Assembly (NCBI GenBank): GCA_964555565.1 | Contig: CAZKTF010000186.1 | Coordinates: forward strand, 1-7,255 | From: CAZKTF01 sp964555565 | GTDB taxonomy: Bacteria; Planctomycetota; JAJSAM01; JAKLKS01 | Length of the DNA: 7,255 nt | Reading direction: 5' to 3' | Part shown: positions 1 through 5,648 of the stretch, piece by piece | Layout of the letters: each line of letters starts with the position of its first letter | How positions within the stretch are numbered: the stretch's first letter is position 1 | The notes under the pieces: model-generated | What the model was told of the DNA's origin: nothing | Seen by the model: the letters and a program-made list of their open reading frames with translations, nothing else | Database searches by the model: none | Program-made: the position numbers and the translations under genes

Positions 1-138
1 GGCCGCGGCGGAGGCCGCGGGCGGGGGCGCGCCCTCCCCCCCGCCGGTGCGCGGCATGGTCTGGAGGCAGGCGGCCAGGCCCGTGGCGGCGGCGGCCGCG
101 GCGACGAGCGCGACGGCGCGGCGGACCGGCTCCCTCAT
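1..138 (-). CDS. Small lipoprotein, N-terminal 46 residues only (runs off the window)
   Basis: The reading frame begins at an ATG at 138 and stays open to base 1, so only 46 residues are visible and the C-terminus lies outside the window. The start is set by GGAGGAG at 145-151 with a 6-nt spacer. The protein opens MREPVRR, followed by an alanine/valine-rich hydrophobic stretch ending in GLAAC, a good lipobox with the acylated cysteine at about residue 24. After the cysteine comes a Gly/Pro/Ala-rich flexible segment typical of the tether of a mature lipoprotein. The gene starts 25 bp after the stop of the beta-barrel gene on the same strand, so it is probably the third cistron of that operon. 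No functional domain is visible in the part present, so the role is unknown. It may be a periplasmic or outer-membrane partner of the barrel, but that is inference from position. Confidence 0.72.
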   Translation of the reverse strand, partial: MREPVRRAVALVAAAAAATGLAACLQTMPRTGGGEGAPPPAASAAA

Positions 139-144
139 CGCGTG

Positions 145-151
145 CTCCTCC
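145..151 (-). promoter_or_regulatory. Ribosome binding site of the small lipoprotein gene
   Basis: Read on the minus strand this is GGAGGAG, six bases before the ATG at 138. It is the strongest Shine-Dalgarno match in the operon. Its sequence and spacing are the same as those before the zinc-ribbon gene. It sits in the 25-bp gap after the barrel gene and supports a real third cistron with its own initiation. Confidence 0.7.
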
Positions 152-163
152 GGCCGGGGGTAG

Positions 164-1990
164 TCACCACGTCAGCACGACCTCGACGAAGGCCGCGTAG
201 AGGGTCCGCGCCGTGTAGACGTCCCGGAACCCGTGGCCCGGGACGAGCGCCGAGACCCCGCCCTTCACGACCACGTTCTCGGTGAGGAGCGGCCGCCAGA
301 GGGTCCCCACCGAGAGGTCGTACCCGATCTCCCTCCCGATGGCCCCCTGGTTGAGGACCCGCTGGAGCGATTCCGTGTGGTCGAAGAGGAGGTAGGACGC
401 GTTGGACACGAGCTTCACGCGCGGCGTGAGCTGCGCGTCCCACCCGACACCGAACAGCTGCAGGCCCGGGTTCACGAAGGAGGGCTGCCCCTCGTCCTTG
501 CTGCTCCGGAGCGAGTTGAGGAGGCTCCCGCGCTGGACGAGCCCGACGCCCGTCCCCGTCAGCCGGATCGCGTTGCGGTTCCAGAAGCCGAACTCCCCGC
601 CGGCGAAGTTCGGGCTGTCGAAGATCGCGTCGAAGCCCCGCGCGGTCCCGTCCAGCGGGTTGGGGTCCCCGCTCTGCCAGAACCCGAAGGCCTTCCAGCG
701 CATCCAGTCCCTGTCGAGGGACAGTTCGAGCGCGGCCATGCGGGCGTCGATCCGCGTCGGCTTCCCCGCGATCGGGTTGAAGGACTCGTGGCCGAAGGCC
801 GCGTAGAGGGACGACGTGACGTTCACGCGCCCCACGTGCCCGTCCACGTTCCAGCCGTAGTACTCCACCCTCCTGTGGCTCGGGGCGAGCGTCCCCACGG
901 GGTTCGGCCGGACGAGGAACCCGTTCTCGTCGTAGGCGACGGAGTCCTCGTCCGCGAAGTGGTTCCAGGAGAGCTGGGCCGTGAGGCCCCGCGACCAGGA
1001 GTCCCCCCCCCGGCCGGGGAGGAGCAGCCGCAGGACGTCCTGCCGGTAGAGGTTCACGACGACCACCCGCTGCCGGATGCTCTCGAACTCGTTGAGCCCG
1101 CTGTTGGTGTCCTTGTCCCAGCGCCGGAAGACGCCGGCGTTCCACTGCCAGAGGTTGTCGTCGAGGTTGCCGAAGAGGCGGGCGCCGAGCGCCTCGTCCA
1201 CGAAGAGGAAGCCGCGGAAGTCCGCGTTGAAGGGCTGCGTGCCGATGCGCGCCTGCACCACGTCGTACCGGTCGCTCACCGTGGCCAGCGTCGTCTCGAA
1301 GAACGCCTGCTGCAGCGCGACGTGCCGGTCCTTCCGCTCCACCCCGCGCGAGGGGTCGGGGAACAGGGCCGTGTTCTCCTCGGCCCGGGCCAGGTTCCAG
1401 TTCGCCACCCCCTTCACCACGAACCGCCAGTCCACGGGCTTGAAGGCGGTCTCGCCGTGGAAGAGGTCGGCGGTGAAGGAGAGGAACTCCTCGAGGGCGC
1501 GCTGCTGCCCGTCCCCGAAGAACGCGGCGCTCCCGGACCCGCGCGGGAAGACCCCCGAGGGGGTGGGTACCCGTCGCTGCTCGAGAAGCGTCCGGGAGGA
1601 GGCCTCCAGGACGAGGAAGGTGTTCTGCGTGCCCGGGAGCGGGTAGTCCCCCTTGAGGACGTTCTGGTGGTAGGGGTCGAGCGGCCTCCCGTGGTCGAAG
1701 GGGGAGTCGCTCGCGCTCCCGCGGTCCCAGGAGGGGAACCCGATGCGCCAGCGGTCCCGGACGGGGACCTCCTCCTTCCCCAGGTCCTCGGCGGCGGTCC
1801 CCGGGCCCGGTCCGCCCGCGGCCGAGCCGAGCGGGCGGTACTTCGTCGTCTCCCGCGCCGTGGCGTCCGCGCCCGGCGCGGCGGCGCCGGGCGCCCTCTC
1901 CGCGTTCCCCGCCACGGGCGCGACCTTGCAGCCCGCCGCTGCCGCGGCCAGGAGGAGGAGGAGGACGAGCCCGCGGCCCCGCACCTTCAT
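164..1990 (-). CDS. Predicted outer-membrane beta-barrel protein with lipoprotein signal
   Basis: 608 residues. The start at 1990 overlaps the stop of the upstream gene as ATGA, and the GGTGA seven bases upstream matches the extended Shine-Dalgarno sequence. Residues 1-21 form a lipoprotein signal (MKVRG, a leucine/alanine core, lipobox AAAGC with Cys21). Residues 22-80 are a Gly/Ala/Pro-rich linker. From about residue 80 the protein is rich in Trp, Tyr, Phe, Asn and Asp, with alternating hydrophobic segments such as VVKGVANWNL and YGWNVDGHVGRVNVTSSLYAAF. It ends FVEVVLTW, an alternating strand with a terminal aromatic residue like the recognition signal of outer-membrane barrels. Segments such as ARIGTQPFNADFRGFLF and the GTARGFDAIFDSPNFAGG region look like a conserved family of large, mostly uncharacterised porin-like proteins, distantly like DUF1302 or alginate-export barrels; this is from memory. 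The likely role is transport or anchoring at the outer membrane. The substrate is unknown. A lipoprotein signal on a barrel of this size is unusual. Confidence 0.83.
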   Translation of the reverse strand: MKVRGRGLVLLLLLAAAAAGCKVAPVAGNAERAPGAAAPGADATARETTKYRPLGSAAGGPGPGTAAEDLGKEEVPVRDRWRIGFPSWDRGSASDSPFDHGRPLDPYHQNVLKGDYPLPGTQNTFLVLEASSRTLLEQRRVPTPSGVFPRGSGSAAFFGDGQQRALEEFLSFTADLFHGETAFKPVDWRFVVKGVANWNLARAEENTALFPDPSRGVERKDRHVALQQAFFETTLATVSDRYDVVQARIGTQPFNADFRGFLFVDEALGARLFGNLDDNLWQWNAGVFRRWDKDTNSGLNEFESIRQRVVVVNLYRQDVLRLLLPGRGGDSWSRGLTAQLSWNHFADEDSVAYDENGFLVRPNPVGTLAPSHRRVEYYGWNVDGHVGRVNVTSSLYAAFGHESFNPIAGKPTRIDARMAALELSLDRDWMRWKAFGFWQSGDPNPLDGTARGFDAIFDSPNFAGGEFGFWNRNAIRLTGTGVGLVQRGSLLNSLRSSKDEGQPSFVNPGLQLFGVGWDAQLTPRVKLVSNASYLLFDHTESLQRVLNQGAIGREIGYDLSVGTLWRPLLTENVVVKGGVSALVPGHGFRDVYTARTLYAAFVEVVLTW

Positions 1991-3861
1991 CGGATCGTCA
2001 CCGGCCCCGGGTGGCGGGGGAGCTTCACCCAGGGCAGGTCGAGATCGACGTCGATCCGGCCGACGCGTCTCCGGGCGACCCCGAGCCGCGCGACGAAGAA
2101 GCGTCGCGTCGCATCCTCCGGCTCGTCCGGGAGGAGACTCCCCGGGTCGAAGGCCTCGATCCGATCGAGCGTCCGTCCGAGGGACGCGCGCCGCGCGGCC
2201 ACGCCGAGCCGGTCCACCCGCAGCGCGGCCGGCGCCTGGAACCCGTCCGCCGATGCGTCCGCCACGAGATCGTCCTGGTCCACGCCGTCCCCGGAGACCC
2301 CGATCCCTCCCACGAGGGTGCCCCCCTGGTACAGCGGGACGCCGCCGGGGAAGATGGCGATCCCGTTGCGGATCCGCGGGCTCGGGGCCGGCCCGAGGCC
2401 CCCGGTGAGGAGGGCGACGGAGAGCCCGTCCTGGAGCTGGAAGAGCGGGCCCGGGCGGCCCTCCTGCTGCTGGCCCGGCGGGTAGAAGCCCTGGGAGACC
2501 TCCCCCACCGCGCGGCAGGACCAGGCCGCCTGCGCGTCGGAGAACAGGGCCGCCGTGCGGGCCTTCTGCACGCTCACGTCGTAGGAGAACAGCGTCGCGT
2601 CGGGGGTCCGGTAGACCCCGAGGACCTCCCCGTTCGTGTCCACGACGCTGACGAAGCACTGCATCGGCAGGCCGATGGGGCGGCGGATGGCGGCGCGGGT
2701 GACGTTGGCAGCGCGGCCCCCCTGCCAGAGGATCCGGGCCACGTCGGCGGCCGTGAGGAATCCGTCGGTGCCCGCCTGGATCGCGAAGGCGGCCGGCCGG
2801 CTCCCGGAGAAGGACGCCGCCCCGGCCGGGGCGGAAGGCGGCGGGGCCAGGACGAGCGGGACAAACCGGGACGGGATCGTGGAGGCGTCCCGGAGCGGGT
2901 AGTCCAGGTCGAAGTCCCCGTCCACGCCCGGGACCACGGGGGGGACCGCGCGGCGCGAGAACCCCGACGTGGCGACGAAGGGGAGCCGGAACCCGTCGAG
3001 GTTGATCCGCGTCGCCCGCTTGTGCTTCGGGGGGAGGAACTCCGCCGCGGAGGCCACGACGATCCGCTCCAGGTCCCGGCCGCGCCGGAGGTTCGAGAAG
3101 GTGATCGAGTAGGGGCCCGAGGGGTTCAGCGCGAGCCCGCTCGAGGGGACCGTCACCCGGTCGTCCCGCACGCTGCCGTCGGCGGCGAACCCCCCCGCGT
3201 CGAGCCCGAGGCCTCCCACCCGGAGCCCGTCCCGGAACAGCGCCACGCCTCCCAGCTCGCCGCGCACCCTCGCCTGCACGCCCTCGGGGAGCGGCACGAA
3301 GTAGTCCGGCAGCGGCGCGACGTCGGGGTCGCTCGGCTGGTTGAAGCAGGTCCCCGGGGGGACGTCCTGGGGCCGCGGGAAGTAGATCGGGTTCACGTCC
3401 GAGGTCCCGAAGCCGGAGAACTCCACCCCGTAGAGCGGGCCCGCCGGGGAGAACAGCAGCCCCGGGGGGAAGTGGTCCTGGATGATGAAGGTCGCGGTCC
3501 GGGTCGAGAAGGACCCCTCGTCGCTCGAGAAGTAGGCCCCCGTGGCCGCCTTGGCGAGCGCCACCGCGCGGCAGCCCGCGCTCCCCGTCATGTGGAACAC
3601 GCCGAGGGAGTTCCCCTCCACGTCCACCACGGCGATGCTGACCGGGGCAGTGCCGAGACGCTCCGCGTAGAACACGCAGCGGGAGACCAGTTCCGTCACC
3701 TCGGCCGTCGAGAGGGGGACGCCCTCGGCCCTCGCATCGCGCGGCGGGAGCCCCGGCAGCGCCCCCGCGCCCGCGGAGGCGGCCAGGAGCGCCAGGGCCG
3801 TGCGGCGGAGCGCCCGCCCGCTCCGCCGCGGCGACTCGATCCCCGACGCCCGATCGTCCAT
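1987..3861 (-). CDS. Exported protein with two GlcG/HbpS-like (haem-binding-like) domains
   Basis: 624 residues. The ATG at 3861 is preceded by GGGAGG with a six-base spacer. Residues 13-47 look like a signal peptide (arginines, then TALALLAASAGAGAL, possible cleavage after ARA). The RRTAL at 19-23 is a weak twin-arginine candidate. Two copies of the GlcG/HbpS fold follow. The first, about 50-225, has VSIAVVDVEGNSLGVF, AKAATGAYF and GGVALFRDGLRVGGLGLDAGG. The second, about 365-545, has CFVSVVDTNGEVLGVYR, VQKARTAALF and GGVPLYQGGTLVGGIGVSGDG followed by an acidic DQDD stretch. The second copy keeps the family signature (GGVPL, GxIGVSG, acidic residues); the first has lost it in part. Members of this family bind haem or corrinoid-like ligands or act as accessory sensors. 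No CXXCH is present, so covalent haem is not expected. It lies first in an operon with a barrel protein and a lipoprotein, pointing to a periplasmic or surface role. Ligand and function are unproven. Confidence 0.86.
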   Translation of the reverse strand: MDDRASGIESPRRSGRALRRTALALLAASAGAGALPGLPPRDARAEGVPLSTAEVTELVSRCVFYAERLGTAPVSIAVVDVEGNSLGVFHMTGSAGCRAVALAKAATGAYFSSDEGSFSTRTATFIIQDHFPPGLLFSPAGPLYGVEFSGFGTSDVNPIYFPRPQDVPPGTCFNQPSDPDVAPLPDYFVPLPEGVQARVRGELGGVALFRDGLRVGGLGLDAGGFAADGSVRDDRVTVPSSGLALNPSGPYSITFSNLRRGRDLERIVVASAAEFLPPKHKRATRINLDGFRLPFVATSGFSRRAVPPVVPGVDGDFDLDYPLRDASTIPSRFVPLVLAPPPSAPAGAASFSGSRPAAFAIQAGTDGFLTAADVARILWQGGRAANVTRAAIRRPIGLPMQCFVSVVDTNGEVLGVYRTPDATLFSYDVSVQKARTAALFSDAQAAWSCRAVGEVSQGFYPPGQQQEGRPGPLFQLQDGLSVALLTGGLGPAPSPRIRNGIAIFPGGVPLYQGGTLVGGIGVSGDGVDQDDLVADASADGFQAPAALRVDRLGVAARRASLGRTLDRIEAFDPGSLLPDEPEDATRRFFVARLGVARRRVGRIDVDLDLPWVKLPRHPGPVTIR

Positions 3862-3917
3862 CGCCTCCCTCCCGTCCGGGGTCGCGCCGTCCCGCCCCGG
3901 ACCCGCCGTGAGCGCCG

Positions 3918-3947
3918 CTTATACCGGAGCCGCGAACGGGCGCGCAA
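3918..3947 (-). promoter_or_regulatory. Candidate promoter of the GlcG-like/barrel/lipoprotein operon
   Basis: On the minus strand TTGCGC (3942-3947) is followed, after 18 bases, by TATAAG (3918-3923), which matches the -10 consensus at five of six positions. The -35 box matches at only three. The -10 is about 57 bases upstream of the ATG at 3861, a normal leader length. TATAAG stands out in a local sequence that is almost all G and C. There is no experimental support and the -35 is weak. Confidence 0.42.
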
Positions 3948-3976
3948 GGACCCGCGCCGCCGGGTACTGCCGGGCC

Positions 3977-3990
3977 GGGGGCTTGCCCCC
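3977..3990. repeat. G/C hairpin with CTTG loop, first of two
   Basis: GGGGG, loop CTTG, CCCCC: a perfect five-pair stem with a four-base loop. A similar hairpin lies about 40 bases away at 4017-4037. They sit between the stop of the TPR gene and the promoter of the next operon, where a terminator is expected. Neither strand shows a clear T-run after the stem, so it is not a textbook intrinsic terminator. It could also be a copy of a short dispersed palindrome. Confidence 0.45.
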
Positions 3991-4016
3991 CACCCGTCGT
4001 GTGTTCGCGGGGGGTA

Positions 4017-4037
4017 GGGCCGGGGCTTGCCCCGCCC
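4017..4037. repeat. G/C hairpin with CTTG loop, second of two
   Basis: The core is CGGGG, loop CTTG, CCCCG. Three further G-C pairs (4017-4019 with 4035-4037) extend it past one bulged C at 4020, giving about eight pairs. It shares the loop and the G/C arms of the hairpin at 3977-3990. It lies about 34 bases after the TPR stop codon on the minus strand and may help end that transcript, although it lacks a T-tract. Confidence 0.48.
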
Positions 4038-4070
4038 ACGGTTGTTGCGGCGGGCCCCCGTCGAGGCTGA

Positions 4071-5015
4071 CTAGGTCGCGTGCAGGAGCCACTCCACCGC
4101 GCGTGGGTGTCTCCTCCAGGCATCGCCGAGGGTCTCCGCGCAGAAGGACGCCTCCGCCTCGCTCCCGCGGTCGATCTTCGCGGGGGCGTCCTCCGGGATC
4201 GACGCCTCTCCCGTCAGGAACCGCATTACGTGGGCGTTCCGCTGCCGGGCCTGGGCGAGCCGTGTCGCGGCCCCGGGGAGGTCTCCGGCCATGTGACGCT
4301 CAAGGACGAGGGCCCACGAGTACTCGCAGGTCCCGTTGTCGTCGAACGAACGAAGCAGCCATTGCGCCTCGCCGAGGCGATGGCCTGCCAGGTGACACGC
4401 GAGGAGGCAGATGCGGATCCCGAGGTGGTCCCCGGGGTCGCACTCGAGGACCGCCTCGTACTCCCGGGTGGCTTCCTCCGCCCGACCGGAGTCCGCGAGG
4501 AGGTCCGCCAGCCTCGCACGGACGCGGAAGTACGGTCGGGCACACTCGAGCCTCCAGAGGCGGCCGCGGTTCGCGGCAATGACGTCCGTTCCGAGGAACT
4601 CCTCCTCCTCCCTCAGCACGTCCCGGGCGATCCCGACCTGCACCTGCACACTCCCCCCGAGCACCTTGGCGAGGAGGAGGCGAGCCCCCAGGCAGCGGGG
4701 GTGGAACTCGATCGCCCGTTTCAGCCCCGCCACGCACCCGGCCGCGTCCCCGCGCTCGCCGGCTGCCACCGCATCCTCCAGCGCGCGTTCCGCCCGCTTC
4801 CGTCCGGCGCGATCGGCGATCTCTTCCGCGAAGATCATGTCCAGCATCCTCCTCTCCCTCTCCGGGAGGGGATCCGCACGCGGGCCCGGCGCGCCGGGCG
4901 CAGCCGAGACCGGTCCCCCCGCCGGAGGGCCGGATCTGTCCGCGGGGCGACGGAGGGGCGTCGCCCGGCGGGCGCCCCCGCGTCGCCGGCCCCCCTCGCC
5001 GCCTCGTCCCTTCAT
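4071..5015 (-). CDS. TPR protein of the ST7-like type
   Basis: 314 residues from the ATG at 5015, which overlaps the zinc-ribbon stop as ATGA and has GAGGAG nine bases upstream. Residues 1-56 are low-complexity Gly/Arg/Pro/Ala. A second ATG at 4847 (residue 57, MLDMIFAEEI) also has purine-rich upstream sequence, so the true protein may be only 258 residues. From about residue 74 the protein is helical and TPR-like: AERALEDAVAAGERGDAAGC, an ECARPYFRVRARLADLLADSGR helix pair at 157-178, EEATREYEAVLECDPGD at 180-196, then LACHLAGHRLGEAQWLLRSFDD. The RPYxRxRxxLA motif, the following YDED/SFDD-like turn, and the closing AWRRHPRAVEWL match bacterial TPR proteins that resemble eukaryotic ST7. These are usually cytoplasmic scaffolds with no enzymatic residues. 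There is no signal peptide. The partner is unknown; the coupled zinc-ribbon protein is the obvious candidate. Confidence 0.78.
   Translation of the reverse strand: MKGRGGEGGRRRGGARRATPLRRPADRSGPPAGGPVSAAPGAPGPRADPLPERERRMLDMIFAEEIADRAGRKRAERALEDAVAAGERGDAAGCVAGLKRAIEFHPRCLGARLLLAKVLGGSVQVQVGIARDVLREEEEFLGTDVIAANRGRLWRLECARPYFRVRARLADLLADSGRAEEATREYEAVLECDPGDHLGIRICLLACHLAGHRLGEAQWLLRSFDDNGTCEYSWALVLERHMAGDLPGAATRLAQARQRNAHVMRFLTGEASIPEDAPAKIDRGSEAEASFCAETLGDAWRRHPRAVEWLLHAT
4848..4862 (-). promoter_or_regulatory. Purine-rich tract before an alternative TPR start at 4847
   Basis: Read on the minus strand this is GAGAGGGAGAGGAGG, directly followed by ATG (MLDMIF). The GGGAG part lies six bases from that ATG and could serve as a Shine-Dalgarno sequence. 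The same bases are in frame in the longer version of the gene, where they encode Glu-Arg-Glu-Arg-Arg, so the tract does not by itself decide between the two starts. Confidence 0.4.
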
Positions 5016-5293
5016 CCCCGGCCGCTCCTCGGGTCGTACCAGCGGCGGTTCCCGCGCGTGGGCTTGCCCTCCCTGTCCCGGAGGACTCTTCCGAGCGCCA
5101 TCAGGGCCTCGTCGGCCTCCACTTCGGGGTCCTGCGGTTCCAGTGGATCCGGCGTGGGGCGAGAATGCTCCGCGACCCGAAGATACAGGTCGAGAACCGC
5201 GCGTTCGTGCGCGCAGCGGGGGCACCCGTAGCCCGTCACCCCCGCGGGCATGGCCTCCCCGCACCGGTCGCAGTACTTCGGCCCTTCCCTCAT
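5012..5293 (-). CDS. Small zinc-ribbon protein
   Basis: 93 residues. The ATG at 5293 is preferred over an in-frame GTG at 5308 because GGAGGAG ends six bases before it and overlaps the GTG itself. The N-terminus carries a zinc ribbon with two CxxC knuckles: Cys8/Cys11 (YCDRCGE) and Cys24/Cys27 (GCPRCAHE), separated by 12 residues with Gly and aromatic residues. A helix (ERAVLDLYLRVAEH) follows, then an acidic, proline-rich linker, then a second helix (ADEALMALGRVLRDREGK) and a basic C-terminus with RRWYDPR. There is no signal peptide, so it is likely cytoplasmic. The fold suggests structural zinc binding for protein or nucleic-acid contact. No specific family is recognised. The stop overlaps the start of the TPR gene as ATGA, so the two are probably translationally coupled and may act together. 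Confidence 0.82.
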   Translation of the reverse strand: MREGPKYCDRCGEAMPAGVTGYGCPRCAHERAVLDLYLRVAEHSRPTPDPLEPQDPEVEADEALMALGRVLRDREGKPTRGNRRWYDPRSGRG

Positions 5294-5299
5294 GGACCG

Positions 5300-5306
5300 C
5301 TCCTCC
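5300..5306 (-). promoter_or_regulatory. Ribosome binding site deciding the zinc-ribbon start
   Basis: GGAGGAG on the minus strand with a six-base spacer to the ATG at 5293. It overlaps the in-frame GTG at 5306-5308, so starting at the GTG would leave that longer version without this site. It therefore favours the shorter 93-residue protein. Confidence 0.68.
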
Positions 5307-5461
5307 ACGCAGGGGTCCGGAGCCGCCGCGATGCCCGGCCCCGACGGTCACGAGCGAAGCAGCAACGGTGGTCAGGGCGCGGCGGAGCGCACGGGACCTC
5401 CTCCCGAACCTCCAGCACACGCTGAGTGTAGCCCGACGGGGGCCCCCCCGATCCAGCGTTG

Positions 5462-5476
5462 CCTCGGGTGCCGAGG
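5462..5476. repeat. Perfect hairpin, 6-bp stem with 3-nt loop
   Basis: CCTCGG, loop GTG, CCGAGG. It lies about 170-190 bases after the stop of the tail-fibre-like gene on the minus strand, beyond the second hairpin at 5495-5519. No T-run follows on the minus strand. It may form part of a weak terminator or a leader structure of the zinc-ribbon transcript. Confidence 0.4.
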
Positions 5477-5494
5477 AAAGACCGAATCGAACTG

Positions 5495-5519
5495 CTCATT
5501 GCCCAAGGGGAGCGATGAG
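5495..5519 (-). terminator. Possible terminator hairpin after the tail-fibre-like gene
   Basis: CTCATTGC and GCGATGAG form an eight-pair stem with one G-T wobble around a nine-base loop. On the minus strand the stem is followed by a moderately T-rich stretch (CAGTTCGATTCGGTCTTTCC), which is unusual in this G/C-rich DNA. It sits about 130 bases beyond the stop codon at 5649. The T-run is interrupted, so terminator function is a guess. Confidence 0.35.
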
Positions 5520-5648
5520 GGTCGTCACGATCTTCTCCAAAGCGCCGGCGGCACCGAGCCCGGACACGCATGCACAGAGAGGCATCGACTCGTGGTCCGC
5601 CTGCGGAGACCCGGAGCAGCCAACAGCACGGCCGCATTACGACACGTG

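Larger units (their letters stand above)
5294..5648. other. 355-bp intergenic region without a supported gene
   Basis: This gap lies between the tail-fibre-like gene and the zinc-ribbon gene. Open frames cross it but show no recognisable protein, no domain, and strongly Arg/Gly/Pro-biased composition, so no gene is called. It holds two hairpins (5462-5476 and 5495-5519) and the zinc-ribbon ribosome binding site. A promoter for the zinc-ribbon/TPR unit should lie here. TACACT at 5425-5430 on the minus strand is a possible -10, but no -35 is seen at the right distance. Confidence 0.6.

Noticed and set aside
233..2485. A 750-residue open frame on the plus strand opposite the barrel gene, and a 668-residue one at 2011-4017 opposite the GlcG-like gene.
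   Set aside because: Both lack recognisable domains, are Arg/Gly/Glu/Pro/Val-biased, and mirror codon usage of the minus-strand genes, as expected for antisense frames in GC-rich DNA.
1991..4123. The barrel gene's reading frame stays open for a further 2.1 kb upstream, giving a possible 1319-residue protein.
   Set aside because: The extension is Arg/Gly/Pro-rich without domains and overlaps the well-supported GlcG-like gene in another frame. The lipoprotein signal at 1990 and the ATGA overlap give a clear start. The open frame is a by-product of high GC.
5016..5420. An N-terminal extension of the TPR gene up to 5420.
   Set aside because: It runs through the zinc-ribbon gene in another frame, has no ribosome binding site worth noting, and its translation is low-complexity. 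The zinc-ribbon cysteines support the other frame.
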